A stretch of DNA of 13,590 nt from SURF-24 sp964537965 (GCA_964537965.1 CAZIDB010000126.1:1-13590), one strand, 5' to 3'; counted from the first letter of the stretch, positions 1 to 7,786 are shown. Notes: a model not told the origin generated them from the letters alone. Made by a program: numbers and translations.

Positions 1-1069
1 GATACCAGTTTAATGTTGGCGGATTAGTATAAATTGTAGGATTACCAACAGGCCATGAAGCAATTGGAATCGGACCTCCAATTTCATAGCTAATCTTATA
101 TTCATAAGCGCCAATATCAACTGTTCCATCAAGTATTCTTTCATTACCATCTAAATCAACCGCAGTAGTCATCCAAGTTGCATTTAAACCAGCATCAATA
201 AGAGGAGAAGAATCTGAAATATGAAAATCTTCTGCATCAGCATCCACAAAAAGTGGATCATCAATAATAATGTTTGATCCAGTGACCGCAGGTGTTGTAC
301 AAGTATTACTAAAACTAAAAGCTGAACCGTCGGTTTGGTAATTTAAACCATTATTGAAATATATGATGCTATTAACTACAACGGAATTACCTCTGCATCT
401 TACACCAGCACCGTTTGGGGCAGTATTATTTATTACAGTACAGTTTTCAATACTACCCGCACTCCAAATATTTATACCACCACCATAATTGGCTGAAGTA
501 TTCGAATAAACAAGACAATTTCTTGTTGTTCCACCATTTAACATACGAACTCCTCCCCCATATCCCGTAGAAGAGTTTTGATACGCTAAATTATGGGAAA
601 TGATACAATTAGTAACCAATCCATTATTGTTCTCAATCGCAACCCCACCACCATCTCGTGCTTGACTGTAGCTAATAAAACAATTCTGAACTGTACCACC
701 TGACATTCTAATATTTACGCCACCACCAAAACCATTTGGATTATATCCCCTGGTAATAGTAAATCCATCAACAATTGCAGTTAGGTTGTCAAGCGAAATA
801 CAAAGTCTTTCTAAATTACCATCAATAATGGTAACTTCTGGCCCATTTTGACTTATAATTGTAATTGCCTTTGTTATCATTAAAGTAGAAGTTAGCACAT
901 AAGTTCCAGGCTCAACCAAAACAATATCCCCGGCTTCGGCAGCATTGATTGCTGTTTGGATGTTTCCACCTGCTGAAACAACGTGTGTATCTGCAAATGT
1001 AATTGATGACATTGAGCATATGGATAACAGTAGGATAACGAAAGAGAATATTAGTTTTACTCTTTTCAT
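1..1069 (-). CDS. Secreted right-handed parallel beta-helix protein, partial (3' end beyond left edge)
   Basis: This frame is open from an ATG at 1069 to the left edge, giving 356 codons with no stop, so the C-terminus is missing. GAGAGG lies about 7 nt upstream of the start. Residues 1-26 form a Sec signal peptide (MKR, a hydrophobic stretch, likely cleavage after TFA). Residues ~30-105 look like the N-terminal rungs of a beta-helix. Residues ~113-240 contain coil repeats of about 22-35 residues built on GGGV/GGGI followed by xNC-[I/V/L]-xxN. Residues ~266-323 (DDPLFVD, SPLIDAG, DLDGNER, DIGAYEY) match the choice-of-anchor Q type ending seen in secreted FCB-group proteins. A 'NPPTLNWY' segment at 349-356 suggests another domain follows. 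Family knowledge suggests an exported surface or polysaccharide-associated protein, perhaps with a type IX secretion sorting tail; that tail cannot be seen here. No catalytic residues are identifiable and the substrate is unknown. Confidence 0.85.
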   Translation of the reverse strand, partial: MKRVKLIFSFVILLLSICSMSSITFADTHVVSAGGNIQTAINAAEAGDIVLVEPGTYVLTSTLMITKAITIISQNGPEVTIIDGNLERLCISLDNLTAIVDGFTITRGYNPNGFGGGVNIRMSGGTVQNCFISYSQARDGGGVAIENNNGLVTNCIISHNLAYQNSSTGYGGGVRMLNGGTTRNCLVYSNTSANYGGGINIWSAGSIENCTVINNTAPNGAGVRCRGNSVVVNSIIYFNNGLNYQTDGSAFSFSNTCTTPAVTGSNIIIDDPLFVDADAEDFHISDSSPLIDAGLNATWMTTAVDLDGNERILDGTVDIGAYEYKISYEIGGPIPIASWPVGNPTIYTNPPTLNWY

Positions 1070-1264
1070 AAGCGCCTCTCATTTATAAAATTAAAATCAC
1101 ATTCAAAATGTATTGCCCCATTTAAATCTCGTCTATCCAATCAAGGTTTTAGACAAAGGAACAATACAAAATTTATTATTCAATTAAAAATATTTGCAAA
1201 CACAAAAAACAGATTTAAATCCAGACTATTCTGATATTCAATAGGATCGTTTTTAGAAACGAAA

Positions 1265-1295
1265 TATTTTGTTTTTAACCTTTGAAAACAAAATA
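1265..1295. repeat. 11-bp perfect AT-rich inverted repeat
   Basis: TATTTTGTTTT (1265-1275) and its exact reverse complement AAAACAAAATA (1285-1295) flank a 9-nt loop. It lies about 196 bp upstream of the beta-helix start codon. A smaller hairpin, CGTTT/AAACG (1248-1252 and 1257-1261), sits directly beside it. Neither strand has a U-tract after the stem, so it does not look like a terminator. It could be a protein-binding site, but its AT-rich composition makes chance plausible. Confidence 0.45.
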
Positions 1296-1378
1296 GTGAT
1301 ATATCAAGATAAAAGACTGAATATAATCCTCATTTAACCTCTCAATGGTTATCTAATAGAACCAGAAAAACTAAATAC

Positions 1379-1403
1379 AAGGGACGAATAAAATTCGTCC
1401 CTT
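1379..1403. repeat. Strong perfect hairpin, 10-bp stem
   Basis: AAGGGACGAA (1379-1388) pairs perfectly with TTCGTCCCTT (1394-1403) around the loop TAAAA. It is the most GC-rich, stable hairpin in the spacer. Read on the minus strand it is followed by a T-rich but interrupted stretch (TTGTATTTAGTTTTT), so a weak minus-strand terminator is possible. No gene that it would end is visible. On the plus strand there is no U-tract. Confidence 0.55.
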
Positions 1404-1414
1404 ATTCGGAGGTT

Positions 1415-1447
1415 AGAAAAGGTTTTTGAAATTCAAATTCCTTTTCT
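1415..1447. repeat. Nested inverted repeat next to the 1379-1403 hairpin
   Basis: AGAAAAGG (1415-1422) pairs with CCTTTTCT (1440-1447). Inside is a second palindromic core, TTTGAA/TTCAAA (1425-1430 and 1432-1437). It begins 11 nt after the previous hairpin, so a plus-strand transcript through here could form two consecutive stem-loops. No function can be assigned from sequence. Confidence 0.4.
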
Positions 1448-1685
1448 CCTTTCTGCATTAAGATTAGGAGTTAATCAAATAACTTCCGCCAATTAACCTC
1501 AATAATGCCTAATAAACATTGCAAATGTTAAGCCTGTACTTTGCAGGCAAAATAGTTGAATTTCAAAATATATTATCTGAAAATGTGGATCATTTTAATA
1601 ATATGGTAAGAAATGAGGCAGGAGATGTTAGGTATTATCTGATTAGGGTGTTTGGAATTTGGTGAAATATTCTAAGCCGAATTAA

Positions 1686-1707
1686 CTGTAAATCCTTATA
1701 TTTACAG
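1686..1707. promoter_or_regulatory. Operator-like palindrome upstream of transketolase
   Basis: CTGTAAAT (1686-1693) and its exact reverse complement ATTTACAG (1700-1707) are separated by 6 nt, giving a 22-bp dyad that ends 33 nt before the transketolase start codon. The size and 14-bp centre-to-centre spacing fit a dimeric repressor site, or the dyad could form a hairpin in the 5' leader. There is no U-tract, so it is not a standard terminator. The regulator cannot be named. Confidence 0.45.
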
Positions 1708-1740
1708 GCAATTTATTATCTCTTTATACTGGAGTATTAT

Positions 1741-3750
1741 ATGACCGAAAAATCTAATCTTGAGAATTTATGTATTAATACCATCAGGTTTCTTGCAGTG
1801 GATGGAGTTCAGAAGGCTAACTCAGGGCATCCGGGAATGCCAATGGGTTGCGCACCAATTGCCTATTCTCTTTTCACCAAACAGATGAAACACAATCCGG
1901 CAAATCCTAACTGGATTAATAGAGATAGATTTATTTTGTCTGCCGGACATGGAAGTATGCTTCTGTATTCCATTTTGCATTTGGCCGGCTACAATTTACC
2001 TCTTAATGAATTGAAAAGATTCAGACAATGGAATTCGTTAACCCCAGGCCACCCGGAATTTAAACATACTCCAGGTGTTGAAACTACAACCGGTCCCCTT
2101 GGTCAAGGTTTTTCAAACGCAGTTGGAATGGCAATAGCACAGAATTATCTTGCTTCAGTTTTTAATAAAGAAAATTTCAAACTGATTGATCATTATATTT
2201 ATGTAATTGTAAGTGACGGCGATATGATGGAAGGAATTTCTCACGAAGCGGCTTCTCTTGCAGGTCACCTTAAGTTGAATAAGCTGATTGTATTTTATGA
2301 CTACAACGGGATTTCAATTGACGGTGAGACTAAACTTTCGTATTCCGATGATGTTTACAAAAGATTTGAAGCATACGGATGGAACGTGCTTAGAGTTGAA
2401 GATATTAATAACTTAACTGAACTTAATAATCAAATTGAAATTGCAAAAGCTGAACAATTTAAACCGACAATAATAATAACTAAAACACATATTGGATTTG
2501 GCAGCCCAAATAAACAGGATAAATCTTCATCTCACGGTTCACCATTGGGAGTAGATGAAGTTAAAGCGACAAAGAAAAATCTTAACTGGGTAAGTGAAGA
2601 AGAATTTGTTGTTCCTGCTGAAGTAAGTGATTTCTTTAGCAAAGAAAAAAATAATGGTGAAGAAGCAGAACAAAAATGGAATAAATTATTTAATGAGTAT
2701 TCTGCTAAATATGAAAAAGAAGCTAAACAGCTTTTAGACTGGAAGAACAGCGATTACGGTGATGAATGGAAAAACTTTATCCCGGTTTATAATGATCCAT
2801 CCAAGAAAATATCAACAAGGTCTGCAAGCGGGCAGGTTCTTAATGCGATTGCGCCGCACATCCCGGCTTTAATTGGCGGTTCTGCAGATCTGGCTCCGTC
2901 TAATAATACTTACCTTAAAGAATACAAACCGTTTTCTGCAGAGAATTACGGTGGAAGAAATTTTCATTTTGGTGTAAGAGAACATGGAATGGCAAGCATT
3001 ATGAACGGTATGGCAGTTTATGGAGGAGTAATTCCTTATGGTGGTACCTTCCTTGTATTTGCAGATTATAATCGTCCTGCTCTTCGTTTAGCTGCAATGA
3101 TGAAAATTAAAGTTGTATTTATTTTTACACACGATAGTATTGGTGTGGGAGAAGACGGACCAACTCATCAACCAGTAGAACAAATTGCATCATTAAGATC
3201 AATTCCAAACTTAGTTGTACTTCGTCCGGCAGACGCAAACGAAACAGCGGTTGCATGGAAAACGGCAATAGAACATAAAGACGGGCCGGTTGCATTAATT
3301 CTTACAAGACAGGATTTACTTGTTCTGGATCAAGAAAAATTTGCTAAAGCTGAAAATGTTAGTAATGGTGCTTATATTCTAAAAGATAGCAATGGTAAAC
3401 CTGACATAATTATATTAGCTTCCGGTTCGGAAGTTCAGCATGCAATTTCAGCATCAGATAAATTAATTGAAGATGGAATTAAAGCAAGAGTAGTCAGCTT
3501 TCCTTCATGGGAATTGTTTGAAAACCAAACGTGTGAATATAAAGATTCGGTTCTTTTACCGGATGTTAAAAAGAGAATTGTTGTTGAAGCCGGAATAAAA
3601 ATGGGCTGGGAAAAATATGCAGGTGAAGATTCCGTTTTTATTACTATGGAAAAATATGGCGCTTCTGCACCAATAAATGTCCTCATGGATAAATTTGGCT
3701 TTACTGCAGATAACATTGTGCTTAAAGCAAAAGAGCTTTCAGGAAAATAA
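1741..3750 (+). CDS. tkt: Transketolase
   Basis: This ThDP- and Mg-dependent enzyme moves two-carbon ketol units between sugar phosphates in the non-oxidative pentose phosphate pathway, in the cytoplasm. At 669 residues it matches full-length bacterial transketolases. Visible motifs are SGHPG (28-32), GHGS (69-72), GPLGQG (118-123), the ThDP/Mg motif SDGDMMEG (158-165) with N189 in YDYNG, and the SSHGSPLG loop with H266. VREHGM (412-417) carries the likely catalytic Glu414, followed by THDSIG (463-468) and GEDGPTHQPVEQ (470-481). The C-terminal domain (~540-669) appears complete. The ATG is chosen because GGAG lies 6 nt upstream. The DedA-family gene begins 33 bp downstream on the same strand, so the two may be co-transcribed. 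An operator-like palindrome lies just upstream. I see no missing key residue. Confidence 0.97.
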   Translation: MTEKSNLENLCINTIRFLAVDGVQKANSGHPGMPMGCAPIAYSLFTKQMKHNPANPNWINRDRFILSAGHGSMLLYSILHLAGYNLPLNELKRFRQWNSLTPGHPEFKHTPGVETTTGPLGQGFSNAVGMAIAQNYLASVFNKENFKLIDHYIYVIVSDGDMMEGISHEAASLAGHLKLNKLIVFYDYNGISIDGETKLSYSDDVYKRFEAYGWNVLRVEDINNLTELNNQIEIAKAEQFKPTIIITKTHIGFGSPNKQDKSSSHGSPLGVDEVKATKKNLNWVSEEEFVVPAEVSDFFSKEKNNGEEAEQKWNKLFNEYSAKYEKEAKQLLDWKNSDYGDEWKNFIPVYNDPSKKISTRSASGQVLNAIAPHIPALIGGSADLAPSNNTYLKEYKPFSAENYGGRNFHFGVREHGMASIMNGMAVYGGVIPYGGTFLVFADYNRPALRLAAMMKIKVVFIFTHDSIGVGEDGPTHQPVEQIASLRSIPNLVVLRPADANETAVAWKTAIEHKDGPVALILTRQDLLVLDQEKFAKAENVSNGAYILKDSNGKPDIIILASGSEVQHAISASDKLIEDGIKARVVSFPSWELFENQTCEYKDSVLLPDVKKRIVVEAGIKMGWEKYAGEDSVFITMEKYGASAPINVLMDKFGFTADNIVLKAKELSGK

Positions 3751-3783
3751 TTTTTAATATTTCTAATTGAGAAAGGAAAATGA

Positions 3784-4446
3784 TTGGAAGTCATTAATCA
3801 ATTAATAGATTTTGTTCTTCACATTGATAAACATCTTGGCGAATTAATCATTCAATACGGATTATGGAGTTACCTTATCCTTTTCGTAATAGTTTTTGCG
3901 GAAACAGGTTTTGTATTTACTCCATTCCTTCCGGGCGATTCACTTTTATTTGCTGCCGGTACTTTTGCAGCAATAGGTGCTTTTAACATCGGTATCCTGG
4001 TTCTTATCCTTTGCCTTGCTGCAATAACAGGCGATACAGTAAACTACTGGATTGGCAATTACATAGGTCCTAAAATATTCGAGAGAAAAAAAATTCGTTT
4101 CCTTAAGAAAGAACATCTGCAAAGAACCCACGAGTTTTATGAAAGACATGGCGGAAAGACAATTATCATCGCGAGGTTTATTCCTATCATAAGAACATTT
4201 GCACCATTTGTTGCCGGTATTGGCAGCATGACTTACCTTAAATTTATAACCTACAATGTTGTCGGTGGAATTGCATGGGTACTGCTTTTTGTTTTTGCAG
4301 GTTTCTATTTCGGTAATCTTCCGTTTGTCAAAAACAATTTTTCGTTTGTGATAATTGCTATTATAATTATTTCAGTTTTGCCCGGTGTTTACGAATTTGT
4401 ACGACAAAAATATTTTAAGAAACCTGATACAAAATTTGAAAAATAA
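3784..4446 (+). CDS. DedA family membrane protein (TTG start)
   Basis: This 220-residue polytopic inner-membrane protein has the usual DedA length. Family signatures are E40 in FAETG, LPGDSLL (49-55), TGD (82-84), and the Arg-rich segment RFIPIIRTFAPFVAG (131-145) containing R131 and R137. Hydrophobic segments are at ~30-47, 52-82, 140-175 and 186-202. DedA proteins support envelope homeostasis, and some recycle undecaprenyl phosphate or other lipid carriers across the membrane; which lipid this one moves cannot be seen. The start is TTG at 3784, with GAAAGGA about 7 nt upstream. The preceding in-frame codon is a stop, and the next in-frame ATG is far downstream (residue 149), so TTG is nearly forced. 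The gene follows tkt by 33 bp and is followed by a hairpin terminator. Confidence 0.93.
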   Translation: MEVINQLIDFVLHIDKHLGELIIQYGLWSYLILFVIVFAETGFVFTPFLPGDSLLFAAGTFAAIGAFNIGILVLILCLAAITGDTVNYWIGNYIGPKIFERKKIRFLKKEHLQRTHEFYERHGGKTIIIARFIPIIRTFAPFVAGIGSMTYLKFITYNVVGGIAWVLLFVFAGFYFGNLPFVKNNFSFVIIAIIIISVLPGVYEFVRQKYFKKPDTKFEK

Positions 4447-4491
4447 TTTGATTGAGTTCTTGTTTTAATTTTTTATTTTTGAAAATCACTT

Positions 4492-4530
4492 AACTGATAT
4501 TCAATGCAACAGGCATTCAAATCAGTTTTT
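4492..4530 (+). terminator. Putative intrinsic terminator after the DedA gene
   Basis: AACTGAT (4492-4498) pairs with ATCAGTT (4521-4527). The stem continues, after one bulged A and one C-C mismatch, through TT/AA and AATGC/GCATT to a 5-nt loop (4508-4512). It is followed by further T residues (TTTAATT). It lies 46 nt after the DedA stop and would end a tkt-DedA transcript. The U-run is short and the stem imperfect, so confidence is moderate. Confidence 0.6.
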
Positions 4531-4578
4531 AATTCGAAAGAAACAATTATCTAAAACATTACTTACAAAAGGTTAATT

Positions 4579-5727
4579 ATGGAAACTTCCCAAAAGCGTC
4601 TTATCTCTTTAGATGTGTTCAGGGGAATTACTATTGCCGGAATGATTCTGGTTAATAATCCGGGAGATTGGGGACATATTTATAGTTCGCTTGGACATGC
4701 AGAATGGCATGGGGTTACACCTACCGATCTTATTTTCCCTTTTTTCCTTTTCATTGTTGGTGTTGCAATAACTTTATCTTTGTCCAAAAGAAAAGAAAGA
4801 GGGGACAGCACAGGAAAACTTTACGTGCAGATATTCAGAAGATCTGTTATGATCTTTCTTTTCGGGATGATTTTAGCTGGCTTCCCGTATTTTAATTTAA
4901 GCACAATAAGAATCCCCGGTGTACTTCAGAGAATCGCGTTGGTATATTGTATTACTTCATTTTTATTTCTTAAGTCTAACATTAAAACGATGACAATAAT
5001 TTCCTTCGTCATTCTTTTTGTATACTGGGCACTGATGACTTTAATTCCTGTTCCGGGTGTAGGATATGCTAATCTTTTACCCGCTACAAATCTTGGTGCA
5101 TGGTTAGACAGGCTATTATTATCAGGACATTTATGGGGCGGAGCAACAGATCCTACCGGAATGTTTCCAAATGGCTCGTGGGATCCTGAAGGCTTGTTGA
5201 GTACATTACCCGCAATTTCAACAGGCATATTCGGTGTTCTGACTGGTCATTATCTTATGAAATCAAAAGATGATAAAACTACTCAAACTGTTAAAATGTT
5301 TGTCGTTGGAAATTTTGCCCTGCTTATTTCAATGTTCTGGGATATGTGGTTCCCGATAAATAAAAAAATCTGGACAAGCTCATATGTAATTTACTGCGGC
5401 GGAATGGCGCTGATATTTTTAGCAATGTGTATCTATCTAATAGATATCAAAGGAATTAAATGGTGGACGAAACCATTCCTTGTTTATGGTATGAATGCAA
5501 TTACTGTTTACTTCCTTTCCGGTATTGTTGCGCGTCTGCTTAATTTAATTAAAGTAACCGGAGCAGATGGAATTGAAGTTAACCTGAAAACTTATTTATA
5601 CAATCTTCTTTTTACTTCATGGTTAAGTCCTATTGATGCATCACTTGCCTGGGCAGTATTTTATGTTCTTATCTGGCTTGGCTTGATGTGGATTTTATAC
5701 GCAAAGAAAATTTTTATAAAAGTTTAA
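4579..5727 (+). CDS. Heparan-alpha-glucosaminide N-acetyltransferase-like membrane protein (COG4299/DUF5009)
   Basis: This 382-residue multi-spanning membrane protein is related to human HGSNAT and bacterial NagX-type acyltransferases, which pass acyl groups from acyl-CoA across a membrane to an amino sugar. Family motifs are RLISLDVFRGITIAGMI (7-23), HAEWHGVTPTDLIFPFFLFI (40-59), RIPGVLQRIA (111-120), DPEGLLSTLPAI (202-213) and NKKIWTSSYV (261-270). H40 lies in the HxxWxGxT segment and is a candidate active-site residue. About ten hydrophobic segments are visible, near 9-27, 47-67, 88-104, 115-130, 136-157, 208-227, 242-260, 268-290, 298-320 and 357-380. The ATG has AAAAGG 6 nt upstream. The real acceptor is unknown. 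Family relatives act in amino-sugar or cell-surface glycan metabolism, and that is the most one can infer here. Confidence 0.88.
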   Translation: METSQKRLISLDVFRGITIAGMILVNNPGDWGHIYSSLGHAEWHGVTPTDLIFPFFLFIVGVAITLSLSKRKERGDSTGKLYVQIFRRSVMIFLFGMILAGFPYFNLSTIRIPGVLQRIALVYCITSFLFLKSNIKTMTIISFVILFVYWALMTLIPVPGVGYANLLPATNLGAWLDRLLLSGHLWGGATDPTGMFPNGSWDPEGLLSTLPAISTGIFGVLTGHYLMKSKDDKTTQTVKMFVVGNFALLISMFWDMWFPINKKIWTSSYVIYCGGMALIFLAMCIYLIDIKGIKWWTKPFLVYGMNAITVYFLSGIVARLLNLIKVTGADGIEVNLKTYLYNLLFTSWLSPIDASLAWAVFYVLIWLGLMWILYAKKIFIKV

Positions 5728-5847
5728 CGAGTGTGAAGCTGTAAATTTTCTTGTACCTAAATGAAGTCATTTATTTATAAAAATGATTATAGAAATTATT
5801 CCTTCAGTAAAAAAATGATTCTATAATTAAATAAATCAGGAGGGCTA

Positions 5848-7671
5848 ATGGGCGTAATTAGAGAATATAAAACTATACCTGAACTGTTCATTATATTAAC
5901 TGAAGAATTCGGTAAAGTTGCAGAGCATCCCTTGCTGAAATATAAAAGCAGTGGGCAATGGATTGAGGTTAGTTATACTCAGTTGAAAGATGAAACCGAA
6001 TCTTTGGCTCATGGTCTGCTTACATTAGGCTTGAAACAAGGTGATAAAGTTGCAATCATAGCTGAGAACAGACCTGAATGGGTTTATAGTGATATGGCAA
6101 TTCTTGGTTTAGGTGCAATTGATGTTCCTCTTTATCCTTCTTTAACGTCAGATACAGTTCAATTCATAATGAATAACTCTGAGGCTGTTGGAATTATTGT
6201 TTCCAATAAGTTTCAGCTGAATAAAATTCTGAAGATTAAAAGTAATCTGAAATTTCTTAAGTTCATTATTATAATGAACGATAAGGATATGGTTACAGGC
6301 CAGCCTAATCTTTATACCTTTAAAGAAATCCAGGATAGAGGCAACACTAAAAAGAAGGGAAACGAATATCTCTTTAGAAATTCCTTGAAGACAATTAAAG
6401 AGGATGATCTTTGTACGATTATTTATACCTCCGGTACAACAGGCGAACCGAAAGGAGTAATGCTTACTCATAAAAATATTGTCACAAATGTATTGGCTGC
6501 GGCAGAAGCTCTTCCGTTTTCAAAAACAGATATATTTCTGTCATTCCTTCCACTGTGTCATATTTTTGAAAGGATGGCAGGATACTATGCTGCTTTTTCT
6601 TCCGGCGCTATGGTTGCTTATGCAGAAAGCATTGAAGCAGTTGCAAATAATATGATTGAAATTAAACCGACAATCATTACTACTGTGCCAAGATTGTTTG
6701 AAAGAATTTACAGCAAGATAAGGAAAAATGTTGAGAGCCAGCCTGAGAAGAAACAGAAAATTTTTAACTGGGCGGTTGGAGTTGGAAGAGAATACGCCTT
6801 AGCTAAAAAAGCAGATAAAGTTTCTATTGGTCTTTCCTTAAAACATAAAGCTGCCGATACACTTGTATTTAAAACTCTCCGTGAAAAAACCGGTGGCAGA
6901 ATGAGATTCTTTGTTTCGGGCGGAGCTGCTTTACCTCGCGAGCTTGGAGAATTTTTTGAAGCTGTCGGTATTCTGATACTTGAAGGTTACGGTTTAACAG
7001 AATCGTCACCCGTTATTGCAGTAAACAGAATTGATGATTATAAATTCGGTACTGTTGGAAAAGTTTTTCCCGGTGTTGAAGTTAAGATTGCCGGTGATGG
7101 TGAAATTCTTGCACGCGGACCAAATATTATGCAGGGATATTTTAAGAACAAAAAGGAAACAGACCTGGTACTTAAAGATGGCTGGCTTTATACGGGTGAC
7201 ATCGGTGTATTTGATGCCGAAGGTTTCCTAATGATTACAGACAGGAAAAAACATCTGTTCAAAACTTCTACCGGTAAGTATATTGCTCCAACTCCAATTG
7301 AAAATCTTTTTCTTGCAAGTAAATATATTGATCAGTTCGTTTTGATTGGCGACAGAAGAATGTATTTAAGCGCTTTGATTGTACCCGATTTTGATGCCAT
7401 AAAAGAATACGCCGATTCAAACAAGATTCCTTATAATAACGTTGACGAACTAACTGAGAATCCTGAGATCTACCAGATAATTGAAAAGGATCTTGAGCAG
7501 TTCCAGAAGCAGCTTGCAAATTACGAACGCGTTAGAAAATTTGTTTTACTTGATAAACCGTTCACAATCGAAACCGGTGAAATTACTCCTTCGTTAAAAG
7601 TGAAGAGAAAAGTAATTGAAGAAAGATACGGCGGTCTGATAGACAGAATGTACAAAGGATTGGAAAAGTAA
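5848..7671 (+). CDS. Long-chain fatty acid-CoA ligase (AMP-forming, COG1022 type)
   Basis: This 607-residue member of the ANL superfamily activates fatty acids through an acyl-adenylate and transfers them to CoA, feeding beta-oxidation or lipid synthesis. It is probably cytoplasmic and loosely membrane-associated. Visible motifs are the ATP-binding loop YTSGTTGEPKG (193-203), FLPLCHIFER (233-242), TTVPRLFERI (278-287), GGAALP (358-363), EGYGLTE (379-385), GWLYTGD (445-451) and DRKKHLFKTSTGKYIAP (465-481). The last motif is characteristic of the long-chain COG1022 branch rather than acetyl-CoA synthetases. The length fits the family. The ATG is preceded by a strong AGGAGGG (5838-5844). It stands 120 bp after the acyltransferase-like gene and converges on nrdJ across a bidirectional terminator. 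Chain-length preference cannot be read from sequence. Confidence 0.94.
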   Translation: MGVIREYKTIPELFIILTEEFGKVAEHPLLKYKSSGQWIEVSYTQLKDETESLAHGLLTLGLKQGDKVAIIAENRPEWVYSDMAILGLGAIDVPLYPSLTSDTVQFIMNNSEAVGIIVSNKFQLNKILKIKSNLKFLKFIIIMNDKDMVTGQPNLYTFKEIQDRGNTKKKGNEYLFRNSLKTIKEDDLCTIIYTSGTTGEPKGVMLTHKNIVTNVLAAAEALPFSKTDIFLSFLPLCHIFERMAGYYAAFSSGAMVAYAESIEAVANNMIEIKPTIITTVPRLFERIYSKIRKNVESQPEKKQKIFNWAVGVGREYALAKKADKVSIGLSLKHKAADTLVFKTLREKTGGRMRFFVSGGAALPRELGEFFEAVGILILEGYGLTESSPVIAVNRIDDYKFGTVGKVFPGVEVKIAGDGEILARGPNIMQGYFKNKKETDLVLKDGWLYTGDIGVFDAEGFLMITDRKKHLFKTSTGKYIAPTPIENLFLASKYIDQFVLIGDRRMYLSALIVPDFDAIKEYADSNKIPYNNVDELTENPEIYQIIEKDLEQFQKQLANYERVRKFVLLDKPFTIETGEITPSLKVKRKVIEERYGGLIDRMYKGLEK

Positions 7672-7695
7672 CTATGTTGAAACAGAGATCAGTAT

Positions 7696-7730
7696 CACTA
7701 AGTAACACAAAGTAAACACAGACTTGCACA
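7696..7730. repeat. Short phased repeat of CAC-containing units
   Basis: CAC occurs at 7696, 7706, 7717 and 7727, that is, every 10-11 nt. The first two units (CACTAAGTAA, CACAAAGTAAA) are near-identical and the later ones degenerate. It sits between the ligase stop codon and the bidirectional terminator. No function is known to me from the sequence. Confidence 0.4.
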
Positions 7731-7765
7731 AAAAAGAAAAGAGGCCATAAGCCTCTTTCTTTTTA
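7731..7765. terminator. Bidirectional intrinsic terminator between convergent genes
   Basis: AAAGAGGC (7738-7745) pairs perfectly with GCCTCTTT (7751-7758) around a 5-nt loop. An A-rich run lies on the left and a T-rich run on the right, so both strands give a GC-containing hairpin followed by a U-tract. It lies 60 nt after the acyl-CoA ligase stop and 22 nt beyond the nrdJ stop, as expected for a shared terminator. Confidence 0.88.
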
Positions 7766-7786
7766 TATTCAATTTGTCATTTCAAA

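Larger units (their letters stand above)
1070..1740. other. Divergent intergenic spacer without a convincing gene
   Basis: This 671-bp AT-rich stretch separates the minus-strand beta-helix gene from plus-strand transketolase. I see no RNA gene and no protein-coding frame with a ribosome binding site. It holds at least four inverted repeats, listed separately. It must carry the promoters of both flanking genes, but I could not find a match to the Bacteroidota TTTG/TAnnTTTG promoter for either one. Confidence 0.7.

Noticed and set aside
1525..1665. 46-codon plus-strand open frame starting MLSLYFAGKIVEF in the spacer before transketolase.
   Set aside because: It has no ribosome binding site and no recognisable similarity, and it is of a length expected by chance. 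I would keep it only if RNA-seq or conservation supports it.
3435..3794. 119-codon minus-strand open frame antisense to the end of transketolase and the start of the DedA gene.
   Set aside because: Both plus-strand frames are unmistakable proteins. The antisense frame has no family features and is a shadow.
5759..5820. Palindrome AAATGA-AG-TCATTT (5759-5772) and a direct repeat AAAAATGATT (5779-5788 and 5811-5820) before the acyl-CoA ligase gene.
   Set aside because: They are short, AT-rich matches of low information in a 120-bp gap and are easily explained by chance.
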